From the NCBI RefSeq assembly GCF_044763875.1, contig NZ_JBIWGZ010000010.1:19013-83012 (forward strand): a DNA stretch of 64,000 nt, read 5' to 3'. Made by a program: the position numbers and the translations under genes. This document shows, one piece after another, positions 45,120 through 53,789 of this stretch; positions within the stretch are counted from its first letter, which is position 1, and every line of letters begins with the position of its first letter. Source of the DNA: Rummeliibacillus sp044763875. Its GTDB lineage: Bacteria; Bacillota; Bacilli; Bacillales_A; Planococcaceae. The notes beneath the pieces were generated by a model that was not told the origin of the DNA, did no database searches, and worked only from the letters and a program-made list of their open reading frames with translations.

Positions 45120-46244
45120 ATGAGGAAATTAATAGAAGTTATTTTATCCATCATATTAATAATTAGTATCGCTCCAATGCAAGGATTTGCAATGGAGAAA
45201 GATTCCGTACATACGCTAAGTAAAGAACAACAAACTGTTTATAATATTGCACTAAAAAGCATCTTAAATATAGATAGCAGTGCTAATTTTAATCCTGAAA
45301 ATATTAGTTATAGAGATGTCGGGGATATTGTAAATCAAGTTGTCGAAGAAAACCCAGAGATTTTTTATTATAATGGTGTGACGGTTATTTCGGACGGAAC
45401 AATTATATTTAAATACAATGATAGCAAAAAGAACATTATTCAAAAGAAAAATAAAATTGATAATGCAGTAAAAAAGGTCATGAATACAACTATAAAAAAG
45501 AAAATGAATGATCTTGAAAAGGTAAAGGCCATCCATGATTATCTAGTTTTAAATGTAGAATATGATAATAAAAATTATCTAAACAATACAGTCTCAGATG
45601 ATTCTTATCAAGTTTATGGTGCTTTAATAAATAAAAAAGCGGTCTGTGATGGGTATTCAAAATCAATGCAGCTACTGCTGAAAAAGGCAGGTATACAATC
45701 TATTTATGTAACGGGAACGGCAAATGGTGGAAATCATTCATGGAACCTAGTAAAAATAAACGGAAAACATTACCACGTAGATACTACGTGGGATGATCCT
45801 GCGCCAAATAAAAAAGGAGTAGTAAACTATAATTATTTTCTATTGACGAACAAACAATTGGAAAAAGACCACTATTGGGTGGAAAGTAATTATCCTACTG
45901 CTACTAGCGAAAACTACAATTATTTTCATAATATGAACAACATGATTGAAAGAAACGGCTTCTACTATTACTCAAACGCACAAAATGATATTCTTTATAA
46001 AATGAATAAAAGCAGCGAAAAAATATCAAAAGTAGTTAATAATGTAGCTCCATATCTTGCTATATCTGGTCAGTGGATCTATTACAGTAATTATTCAGAT
46101 GGCGGTAATTTATACAAAGTGAAGCTTACTGGTAAAGAAAAAATGAAAGTGAAAAATTTTCATGTTATAAATTTATATACTCAGAGTAATGTACTGTATT
46201 ATACGGTGAAAAGCTCAGGGAAAATAGGCCGCATAGAGCTTTAG
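45120..46244 (+). CDS. Secreted transglutaminase-like protein with DUF5050-like C-terminus
   Basis: 374 residues from ATG 45120 (AGGA, spacing 9); upstream GTG 45102 and ATG 45111 are weaker. Signal peptide 1-24. The central transglutaminase-like papain fold has the Cys in 'AVCDGYSKSMQLLLKKAGI', His in 'GNHSWNLVKI' and Asp in 'YHVDTTWDDP'. The C-terminal ~120 residues contain 'GxxYYSN...LYKMN...WIYYSN...LYKVK' repeats typical of DUF5050 beta-propeller-like modules. Related proteins act on cell-wall or surface protein crosslinks or as proteases. Placed between the adhesin and the polysaccharide operon, it may modify surface proteins (inference). Confidence 0.88.
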   Translation: MRKLIEVILSIILIISIAPMQGFAMEKDSVHTLSKEQQTVYNIALKSILNIDSSANFNPENISYRDVGDIVNQVVEENPEIFYYNGVTVISDGTIIFKYNDSKKNIIQKKNKIDNAVKKVMNTTIKKKMNDLEKVKAIHDYLVLNVEYDNKNYLNNTVSDDSYQVYGALINKKAVCDGYSKSMQLLLKKAGIQSIYVTGTANGGNHSWNLVKINGKHYHVDTTWDDPAPNKKGVVNYNYFLLTNKQLEKDHYWVESNYPTATSENYNYFHNMNNMIERNGFYYYSNAQNDILYKMNKSSEKISKVVNNVAPYLAISGQWIYYSNYSDGGNLYKVKLTGKEKMKVKNFHVINLYTQSNVLYYTVKSSGKIGRIEL

Positions 46245-46260
46245 AAAAAATAACGCTAAA

Positions 46261-46298
46261 AAGAAAAGCAAACTCTAAAAGAGTTTGCTTTTCTTCTT
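46261..46298 (+). terminator. Terminator of transglutaminase-like gene
   Basis: Perfect 15-bp stem AAGAAAAGCAAACTC / GAGTTTGCTTTTCTT. Confidence 0.9.
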
Positions 46299-46532
46299 AT
46301 GTGGCGCTTATTATAAAGACCTTGGATAAATAATATAAAGAGACGAAGTAATATTAGGTAATTGTTAGTTTCTTTCATATGAGTAGGCGTAATAATTACA
46401 AGTTCTGTATTCTAGCAAAGTAACTGCAAGTATGAAATGAATAAATTTAGCTAATTACACTTCCAAAATGTGCTTATGTAGAGCGAAATCTATTAACTTA
46501 TATATCCCTAAAATTGTGACACGAATCGAATA

Positions 46533-46570
46533 TTTTCAGAATTTGTTTAGATAAATACATTAATATGAAC
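46533..46570 (+). promoter_or_regulatory. Shared promoter-like motif, copy 2 (polysaccharide operon)
   Basis: TTTCAGAATTTGTTTAG followed by TTAATATGAAC; GAATTT at 46539-46544, TAATAT at 46561-46566, 16 bp apart. The inferred start near 46573 gives a ~43-nt leader before the operon's first ATG. Confidence 0.65.
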
Positions 46571-46615
46571 ATACCTATGCATTCTATTAAAGATTGAAAG
46601 AAGGGAAATAGAAAA

Positions 46616-47527
46616 ATGGAAAATACCATAAATCTGTCAACTGTACAAAAGTCGAATTTAGTTCAGTTTCAAGATTTTTTTACATTTTTTAATTTTATTT
46701 CTAGTAATAATAAGCGTACAAAAAGTCCAGTAACCTTAATATTTATCAATATTCAAAATATCCCTCAAAAAAATAATTCGAATGGTACTGATTATAAACT
46801 CGAGTATGATTATATGAATCAATTTCTTTCCGAAACATTAAGAGAATCAGATATATTGACAAAACTACCGGATTTTAATGGCTGGATCGTCTTGTTACCA
46901 AACGCAGAGGAATTAGAGGGTGTTTATTATTTAAGAAGGTTAAATAAGATAAGAGAAGAATTTTCTATAATAAAGGGAATAAAATGGTGTGCTAGTATAG
47001 TTGAAATTAAGAATACACTTGCTACATTTGAAGAAATTTATACAGATGGAATACAGGCTTTAAAAGAAGCTTTAATGGAAGAATCATTTTCTTTTAAGGT
47101 TGTGGAAAAGTACCAAACACCAGAACCTGCAGATTTAAAAGTAAGTATTATAGAGAATGACCAAATCACAAATAATATTTTTTGTGAGATGATGAAAAAA
47201 ATAGATGTTGAAAATTTTGAATTAAATATACGTTCTTTTTTTGATGGTCAAAGTTTTCTCGATTCGTCATGGTATCAATCAGATCATATGCATTTAATAT
47301 TAATGAACTACGCTTTACCTAAAAAGAATGGAATGCAATTATTGCATGAATTACGGTCGATGCCAAATAACAGAAAATACATTATTTATATTATTGCGAA
47401 ACAGCAAGCCCCGGAAGATTTGATTTATGCTTATGAATCGGGAGTAGATGGTTTTATTATTAAACCGTTTAATTTAAGTGTCGTAAGAGCGGAGTTAAAA
47501 CAAATGATTAAAAGGATCCGAATATAA
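46616..47527 (+). CDS. Degenerate GGDEF + degenerate receiver protein
   Basis: 303 residues without membrane segments. The N-terminal ~165 residues follow the GGDEF fold ('VTLIFINIQNI', 'LRESDILTKL...GWIVLLPNAEE', 'GIKWCASIVEI'), but the GGDEF signature is replaced by D86-F87-N88-G89-W90. Residues ~175-303 follow the receiver fold ('KVSIIENDQ', 'LILMNYALPKKNGMQLLHELR', 'SGVDGFIIKPFN'), but phospho-acceptor Asp is N231 and the Thr/Ser is lost, while K283 remains. Both domains therefore look non-enzymatic and may act as a c-di-GMP or protein-binding switch. First gene of the polysaccharide operon; the stop and next start share one base. Confidence 0.8.
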   Translation: MENTINLSTVQKSNLVQFQDFFTFFNFISSNNKRTKSPVTLIFINIQNIPQKNNSNGTDYKLEYDYMNQFLSETLRESDILTKLPDFNGWIVLLPNAEELEGVYYLRRLNKIREEFSIIKGIKWCASIVEIKNTLATFEEIYTDGIQALKEALMEESFSFKVVEKYQTPEPADLKVSIIENDQITNNIFCEMMKKIDVENFELNIRSFFDGQSFLDSSWYQSDHMHLILMNYALPKKNGMQLLHELRSMPNNRKYIIYIIAKQQAPEDLIYAYESGVDGFIIKPFNLSVVRAELKQMIKRIRI

Positions 47528-48558
47528 TGAGTGAAATATTACTTTTGACAATCGTTGTTTTTTGTACCGTCGTAATCGTTGCTTGTTGCTCTATTTATCT
47601 TATTTATAGTCGTTTGCTACAAAATAAAGATGAAAAAAATGTCCAGAAATACGTATCAGAACTTTTACCTCAGTGTTATTACTATTTCATAGAAGGTAGT
47701 CCAATAGAAACTCTCGAGAATATTCATAATCCATATCAAGTCAAAGCAATCGAAATCATTCTTACAAAATATATTCATTTATTAAACGATCAAGATGTCG
47801 TGAATCGTATAACTCAATATGTTGAAAAGAACCTATCAGAGCATTATAAAAAAAACCTCAAAAGTAGAAGATGGGGGATACGTTTAAACGCGATATTTAA
47901 AATACTTGATTTTAAAATACAAACTTTAGCGCCAAGCGTGTTGGAACTTTTAAATAGCTCCAGAAAATTTTCGCAAAAAGAGTATTTTGAAATGTATAAG
48001 GTGATTGCCCTCTTCATGCCAGAACACTTAATGAGCCAATTAAAAAACTCTACTGATAGAATAAGTAATATTGAATTATATAAAGTATTAGCCTTATTAA
48101 AAGAGGATACTATAAAAGAAATCATGCAAGACTTTTCATCATTAACACAAAGCCAACAAATTGCTGTTATTGATACAATTGCATCAAAAAGTATGTTAGA
48201 GTATTCAGATTTCCTGCATGAATTGATTAAAGATGAGAATATTGAGATTCGGATACATGCCATGAAGGCAATCGAGCAAATAGGTTTTATTCAACCAATT
48301 GAAACATATGAACCATTTTTCTATGCAGACGATTGGAGAGAAAGAATGTTATTTGCAAAAATACTAAAATATTTTTCATTAGATGAGATTATAGATTACC
48401 TCAAAGTTTTGGTAACGGATCCTTCATGGTGGGTAAGGTATCATACTGTACAAATGATTACAGATCAAAAGAATGGTGAAAAAGTATTGAAATTACTTTA
48501 TGAACAAACAGATGATCTATACGCTAGAGATATTATTTTAGAGTCGTTAGGAGCGTAA
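47527..48558 (+). CDS. Membrane-anchored HEAT-repeat protein
   Basis: 343 residues: N-terminal TM (~5-27), then a charged cytoplasmic helical solenoid. HEAT-type helix pairs are visible from ~115 onward ('RRWGIRLNAIFKILDF', 'EIRIHAMKAIEQIGF', 'DDWRERMLFAKILKYFSLDE', 'PSWWVRYHTVQMITD'). HEAT proteins are scaffolds, so it probably links the regulatory first protein to the glycosyltransferase that follows 2 bp later. The start overlaps the previous stop by 1 bp (AAAGGA SD). No enzyme motif. Confidence 0.8.
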   Translation: MSEILLLTIVVFCTVVIVACCSIYLIYSRLLQNKDEKNVQKYVSELLPQCYYYFIEGSPIETLENIHNPYQVKAIEIILTKYIHLLNDQDVVNRITQYVEKNLSEHYKKNLKSRRWGIRLNAIFKILDFKIQTLAPSVLELLNSSRKFSQKEYFEMYKVIALFMPEHLMSQLKNSTDRISNIELYKVLALLKEDTIKEIMQDFSSLTQSQQIAVIDTIASKSMLEYSDFLHELIKDENIEIRIHAMKAIEQIGFIQPIETYEPFFYADDWRERMLFAKILKYFSLDEIIDYLKVLVTDPSWWVRYHTVQMITDQKNGEKVLKLLYEQTDDLYARDIILESLGA

Positions 48559-48560
48559 AT

Positions 48561-49988
48561 ATGGACTATTTACTAAAACAGATGCTAATTCATCCATTTG
48601 TATATTTAATATTATTTTATGTATTAATCATCGTGTTCACTTATACTATTATGCTGCTCTTTTCTTTATATACATTATGGAAAGATCATCAATTAGATAA
48701 GGTAAATTTATATGAAGAATTAAATGATATTCAATTTTCGAAGCCAGTTTCCATATTAGTTCCAGCATATAATGAACAACAGAATATTTTGGATACGGTT
48801 CAATCATTATTATGTATCAATTATCCAGAGTATGAAATTATCATTATTAATGACGGATCAAAAGATAAAACACTCGATGTCTTAATCAAAAATTTCAAAA
48901 TGAAAAAAATTGAAAAAGTTGTATGTAAACAAATTACCACCAATCCAATTAGAGCTATTTACCAATCCACAATTAATAAAAAAATCGTGTTAGTAGATAA
49001 AGAAAATGGTGGAAAAGCAGATGCATTGAATTGTGGAATTAATGTGTCTAAGTATCCTTATTTTTGTTCAATTGATGGTGATTGTATTCTAGATACTAAT
49101 TCGTTATTACGAGTAATGGAACCTATTATTCAATCAGATGATGTCATTGCAACTGGTGGGAGTGTAAAGATTGCAAATGGATCGGATATTCAAATGGGTT
49201 CAATTATGAGTGTTGGTTTTTCAAAAAAACCACTTGTTGTAATGCAGGTTATTGAATACTTCCGTGCATTTTTAATGGGGCGAATTGCTTTTAGTAAGTC
49301 AAATATGGTGTTGATTATTTCAGGCGCTTTTAGTGTGTTTTCTAAAAAATATGTGATTGATGCTGGAGGATATCTAAGAAATACAATTGGTGAGGATATG
49401 GAACTCGTAGTAAGACTTCATCGATTAACGAGAGAAAAAAAGGAAAAGAAAAAAATTGTTTTTGTACCAGATCCGGTATGTTGGACAGAAGCGCCTGAAA
49501 CTGTTCAAACACTTCGAAAACAAAGAAGTCGTTGGCATCAAGGGTTGATGGAAAGTTTATGGAAAAATCGCCAGATGATGTTGAATCCTAAATACGGACG
49601 CATTGGAATGATTGCTTTTCCTTATTATCTTATTATTGAATGTGTTGGCCCGATTGTTGAGCTAGGAGGGTATATCTACGTTATTTACGCATTCTTTACC
49701 GGAAAAGTCTATTTTGAATTTGCTGTTTTATTGTTACTGTTGTTTATTTTGTATGGAACGTTATTTTCTATGCTATCAATTATATTAGAAGGTTGGACGA
49801 TGAAAAGCTATCCTAAAATAAAAGACTTATTGAATCTATTAATTCTCTCTTTTACAGAAGTTTTATGGTACAAGCCTTTAACTTTATTATTTAGATTAGA
49901 AGGACTTATGAATTATCTTACGCGCAAAAGTAGTTGGGGGGATATGACTAGAAAAGGTCTAGATAGGAAAGTAGGGAAAGTAGAATGA
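48561..49988 (+). CDS. Processive GT2 polysaccharide synthase
   Basis: 475 residues. N-terminal TM (~12-35); catalytic GT-A domain with 'VSILVPAYNEQQNI', 'INDGSKDKT', 'ENGGKADALN', DxD in 'SIDGDCILD' (~171), 'GEDMELVVRLHR' and 'QRSRWHQG' (~322); and three to four C-terminal TMs. The D,D,D,QxxRW set marks a processive synthase of the PgaC/IcaA/BcsA/chitin-synthase type, polymerising a sugar at the membrane and extruding it. The sugar is unknown. No PilZ domain is present, so c-di-GMP control, if any, must come through partner proteins. It overlaps the next gene by 4 bp (ATGA). Confidence 0.92.
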   Translation: MDYLLKQMLIHPFVYLILFYVLIIVFTYTIMLLFSLYTLWKDHQLDKVNLYEELNDIQFSKPVSILVPAYNEQQNILDTVQSLLCINYPEYEIIIINDGSKDKTLDVLIKNFKMKKIEKVVCKQITTNPIRAIYQSTINKKIVLVDKENGGKADALNCGINVSKYPYFCSIDGDCILDTNSLLRVMEPIIQSDDVIATGGSVKIANGSDIQMGSIMSVGFSKKPLVVMQVIEYFRAFLMGRIAFSKSNMVLIISGAFSVFSKKYVIDAGGYLRNTIGEDMELVVRLHRLTREKKEKKKIVFVPDPVCWTEAPETVQTLRKQRSRWHQGLMESLWKNRQMMLNPKYGRIGMIAFPYYLIIECVGPIVELGGYIYVIYAFFTGKVYFEFAVLLLLLFILYGTLFSMLSIILEGWTMKSYPKIKDLLNLLILSFTEVLWYKPLTLLFRLEGLMNYLTRKSSWGDMTRKGLDRKVGKVE

Positions 49989-52900
49989 AAAAGATTATAG
50001 GGATTTTTGTCTTCGTAATCCTGGTCATTTCTTTATCATTTATCCTTTGGCAACTAGAAGATGAGAAGAAGTTACAAATAGCGATAATCGATAAAACAGT
50101 GCCCGATGAATCCTATAGAGAACACTTAGGATTGAATTGGTTATTAAAAACCTTAAAATATGTAGATTCAAATAATGATTCCTATAAGCTGGATGATTAT
50201 TTTGGATTTAAACCGAATACCAGTAAAAAAACGTATTCTATAAAAGATTTACCAGATTCATATAAAAATGATGATGTCATTTACATTGCCGATACATATG
50301 GAGTGTATCAAGATGATTTTCCTTGGATAAATAAAAATCGAGAAGGAGAGCGATCTAATCTAGTATACGGCGGACTGAAAATGAATGAATGGAAAGCGAT
50401 CGTTAATCGATTAAGTGAGGACAAAAAAAGTACGTTAGTAGCCGAATTTAATACATTAGCATCCCCAACAGATGAAACAGTAAGAAATCATATGAGCAGT
50501 GTTTTAGGTATTCAGTCATCTGGATGGATGGGGCGATATTTTGATGAATTGGATTATCGTAAAAACAATGAAATTCCTAAATGGATAGTTGATAAATACG
50601 GTAGTAATTGGGGATATAAAGGTAAGGGCTTTATATTAATTAATGAGAAAGAAAATGAAATCGTTGTATTAAAAACGGGAGAAGATATAGACAACAAGGG
50701 GATTTGGCTAAATTTCACTGAACAGGGTAAGAAAGAGTTCAATATTGAAAAAAGCGTCAAATATAATTATTGGTTTGATATTGTGACATCAGAAGATAAA
50801 AGAAATGTATTGGCTAATTATGATTGGAATTTAACCAAAAAAGGGCAAGAGAAATTAACAGATAATAATATTCCAACATCCTTTGTAGCAGTAAATAAAA
50901 CACAAATTAAGAATGCAACAACCTACTATTTAGCAGGAGATTTTAATGATATTTCAACTGCGCCAAACTTTTACAAAATGAAAGGCATCCTTACTATTAA
51001 TAAATACGCTAATAGATTTTCAGATTCAGCATTTTATTTTGATGCATATGTTCCCATGATGAAAGAAATTTTAAAACAGGCTTATGACGATAAAAACGAT
51101 GATAAAGAACATATAAGCAAGAAGAAAACTGAAAATAATAATGATGTTCACTACACAGCTAAAATATCTGACGACAAAATGGAAGTTAAAATAGACGATA
51201 AATGGCAAAGTATGAAGATCAAAGGAGTAAATGTTGGTATTGCAAAACCTGGTTATTTTCCAGGAGAAACAGCTATTACAGAAGATGAGTATTATCAGTG
51301 GTTTAAAGACATAGGTAAACTAGGAGCCAATACAATCCGAGTTTATACAATCCACCCACCTGGATTTTATAATGCATTAAAAAAATACAATGAAAATCAT
51401 AAAAAACCTATATATGTTCTACATGGTGTATGGATTGACGAGGAAAGACTGGTTAGTAAGGGCAATGCCTTTGATAAAGTAGGAACAATTAATTTTCAAA
51501 ATGAAATAAAGAAGACGATAGATATTATTCATGGGAATGCATTGATTTTACCAAAAGCTGGACATGCTTCAGGTGCATATAATGCGGATATTTCTAAATA
51601 CGTTATTGGATGGATACTTGGGATTGAATGGGATCCTGAGATGGTTCAATCAACAAATAAATTGAATAAAACAATGCACGACTATAAGGGGAAATATGTC
51701 GAGGCAAAAAATGCATCTCCGTTTGAAAACTGGTTAGCTACACAAATGGATTATACGGCAACATATGAATTAGAAAATTATAATTGGATACGTCCACTAA
51801 GCTTCACGAACTGGGTGACGACAGACTTATTAAAACATCCTACTGAACCAAGTGAAGAGGAAGATTTAGTTTCTGTTAATCCGAATGTTATTCATTTAAA
51901 AGGTCCCTATACATTGACCAAGGAATTTGCGAGTTATCATATCTATCCTTATTACCCGGAATCAATGAACTATGATTATAAAAATTTTGTTGATTTTAGA
52001 GGGAAGAAAAATAACTATGCTGGATATTTACATGATTTGCATAAGGCACATAAACTACCCATTTTAGTTGCTGAATTTGGTGTACCATCTTCTAGAGGAA
52101 TGACCCATACAAATATCTACGGTTGGAATCAAGGTCATTTATCTGAAAAGGAACAAGGTGATATCTTAGTGCATTTGTATGAAGATATTGAACATGAGGG
52201 GCTTTTAGGAGGACTTGCCTTTACATGGCAGGATGAGTGGTTTAAAAGAACTTGGAATACGATGGATTATGATGATCCAAATCGTCGTCCTTATTGGTCG
52301 AATGCTCAAACGAACGAGCAGCAATTTGGTCTATTAAGTTTTGATCGATTAAAGATAAAAGTGGATGGAAAGTATGATGATTGGTCCGAAGCTAAAGAAC
52401 TCTATAAAGGCGGCGAAGGAGAATTACAATCTTTAATGGTCGACCATGATGAATGTTATTTATATTACAAGATAAAAATGAATGACTTAAAACAAGGTTA
52501 TCCTGTATTACTACTAGATACGTTACAAGGAAAAGGGAATACCTCCATTAAGCAGATGCCAATGGTTCATACAAAAAACGGACTTGATTTCATTGTACCA
52601 ATTAAAAGTAAAAATGATGCACATGTCTTAGTGGATCGTCAATATGATTTATTTGCAGCTCTTTATAGGGGCTATAGAGCAGGATTCGATTATTATAGCA
52701 AAGGAAATACAGGTTTATTTTCTCCTGTTCGTTACGTATTAAATGATAGTTTTACAATTCCTACGACTAAAAAGGTTATTCCTTTTTCATACTATGAAAC
52801 GGGTAAGTTGAAAGAAGGGAATGGAAATCCTGCTAGTAAGGACTATAACTCATTAGCTGATTTTAATATAAATGAAAAGGAAAATACCATAGAGTTACGT

Positions 52901-53188
52901 ATTCCTTGGCTTTTGTTGAATTTTAAAGACCCTAGTACGAAGGAAATTATGGGGAACATAAGCGAACTAAACTTTTCTGCAAGCGAAAAAGTGAATGGAA
53001 TTCAGGTGGGAGTTGCTTATGTAAATAAGCAAGGGGAATTGTTAGATTCATTCCCGAAAGCAGAAAAAAAGACGATCCCTGCATTTAAACAATATAGCTG
53101 GGATAATTGGGATCTACCAACGTCTACCTATCGTTTAAAAGAATCCTATTATATCTTGCAAAAAAAATTCACTTCTATTGGAGACTAG
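49985..53188 (+). CDS. Large membrane-anchored glycoside-hydrolase-like protein
   Basis: 1067 residues: N-terminal signal-anchor (~4-22); an uncharacterised region (~30-380) with 'YIADTYGVYQDDFPW'; a TIM-barrel GH domain (~405-780) beginning 'IKGVNVGIAKPGYFPGE' and 'LGANTIRVYTIHPPGFY', with candidate acid/base Glu in 'GIEWDPE' (~547) and nucleophile Glu in 'LVAEFGVPSSRG' (~697), like GH2/GH5 clan A; and a C-terminal beta-sandwich (~795-1060) starting 'KIKVDGKYDDWSEA', like CBM9/DOMON. It is last in the operon, probably trimming, releasing or transglycosylating the polymer. No second surface protein or export factor is encoded. Confidence 0.82.
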   Translation: MKKIIGIFVFVILVISLSFILWQLEDEKKLQIAIIDKTVPDESYREHLGLNWLLKTLKYVDSNNDSYKLDDYFGFKPNTSKKTYSIKDLPDSYKNDDVIYIADTYGVYQDDFPWINKNREGERSNLVYGGLKMNEWKAIVNRLSEDKKSTLVAEFNTLASPTDETVRNHMSSVLGIQSSGWMGRYFDELDYRKNNEIPKWIVDKYGSNWGYKGKGFILINEKENEIVVLKTGEDIDNKGIWLNFTEQGKKEFNIEKSVKYNYWFDIVTSEDKRNVLANYDWNLTKKGQEKLTDNNIPTSFVAVNKTQIKNATTYYLAGDFNDISTAPNFYKMKGILTINKYANRFSDSAFYFDAYVPMMKEILKQAYDDKNDDKEHISKKKTENNNDVHYTAKISDDKMEVKIDDKWQSMKIKGVNVGIAKPGYFPGETAITEDEYYQWFKDIGKLGANTIRVYTIHPPGFYNALKKYNENHKKPIYVLHGVWIDEERLVSKGNAFDKVGTINFQNEIKKTIDIIHGNALILPKAGHASGAYNADISKYVIGWILGIEWDPEMVQSTNKLNKTMHDYKGKYVEAKNASPFENWLATQMDYTATYELENYNWIRPLSFTNWVTTDLLKHPTEPSEEEDLVSVNPNVIHLKGPYTLTKEFASYHIYPYYPESMNYDYKNFVDFRGKKNNYAGYLHDLHKAHKLPILVAEFGVPSSRGMTHTNIYGWNQGHLSEKEQGDILVHLYEDIEHEGLLGGLAFTWQDEWFKRTWNTMDYDDPNRRPYWSNAQTNEQQFGLLSFDRLKIKVDGKYDDWSEAKELYKGGEGELQSLMVDHDECYLYYKIKMNDLKQGYPVLLLDTLQGKGNTSIKQMPMVHTKNGLDFIVPIKSKNDAHVLVDRQYDLFAALYRGYRAGFDYYSKGNTGLFSPVRYVLNDSFTIPTTKKVIPFSYYETGKLKEGNGNPASKDYNSLADFNINEKENTIELRIPWLLLNFKDPSTKEIMGNISELNFSASEKVNGIQVGVAYVNKQGELLDSFPKAEKKTIPAFKQYSWDNWDLPTSTYRLKESYYILQKKFTSIGD

Positions 53189-53204
53189 GAATAATAAGTT
53201 AATG

Positions 53205-53248
53205 TTAAAAGAGGCCCTAAATATTTTTTTAATTAGGGTCTCTTTTTG
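53205..53248 (+). terminator. Polysaccharide operon terminator
   Basis: AAAAGAGGCCCTAA / TTAGGGTCTCTTTT with T5 tail. Confidence 0.9.
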
Positions 53249-53286
53249 GTATTCTGCTAATCTATGATAAATATATTGAACGTTTG

Positions 53287-53322
53287 TTCGGAATTTGTTT
53301 ATTTAATATAGGTTAATATAAC
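53287..53322 (+). promoter_or_regulatory. Shared promoter-like motif, copy 3
   Basis: TTCGGAATTTGTTTA followed by TTAATATAAC; GAATTT at 53291-53296, TAATAT at 53314-53319, 17 bp apart (one more than copies 1 and 2). It should transcribe the 31-codon ORF that ends at the terminator at 53595. Confidence 0.5.
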
Positions 53323-53485
53323 TATGAATATAGATAACAGAGGATATTTATTCCATCTTATTAATTGATATATTGGAAATAAATTATATGAATTGTTTCG
53401 TTTTGAATAGAAAATAATTGGGTGAATTGATATTAATGTAAAAGTATTTTAGAGGTTAGAGGACTTTTAATGGGAGTGACTGTTT

Positions 53486-53581
53486 ATGCTTGATAACAAG
53501 TACATAGATAATAGCTGGGATTTTCGACAAGAGATTAGTTTTGCTCAAAATTTAAATATAAAAATCATATGTTTATTTTAA
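53486..53581 (+). CDS. Candidate 31-aa small protein
   Basis: ATG 53486 follows GGGAGTG at spacing ~9. The product begins MLDNKYIDNSWDFRQEIS and ends in a hydrophobic KIICLF. A strong terminator starts 13 bp after the stop, and the shared motif copy 3 lies ~160 bp upstream, so a discrete short transcript is likely. It may be a peptide or a structural RNA. Unrecognised. Confidence 0.45.
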   Translation: MLDNKYIDNSWDFRQEISFAQNLNIKIICLF

Positions 53582-53594
53582 AATAGAAGATGTT

Positions 53595-53628
53595 AATGTC
53601 TGGAGTTTATACTCCGGACATTTTTTAT
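53595..53628 (+). terminator. Terminator of short transcript
   Basis: AATGTCTGGAGT / ACTCCGGACATT with T6 tail. Confidence 0.9.
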
Positions 53629-53646
53629 GTATAAAATTATTCAATG

Positions 53647-53674
53647 TTGAGAGCCTATAGCTCATGAATAGAAT
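53647..53674 (+). promoter_or_regulatory. Candidate nos promoter
   Basis: TTGAGA at 53647-53652 and TAGAAT at 53669-53674, 16-bp spacer, downstream of the terminator. Confidence 0.45.
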
Positions 53675-53789
53675 ATTACCTAATAAAAATTAAGATATAA
53701 ATTAGTATTTTATCTACATATTTTTTATTAAGAATAATTCATTTATGATAGAAGTACTTGGTTTTTAATAGGAGGTTTTTAGTAATATT

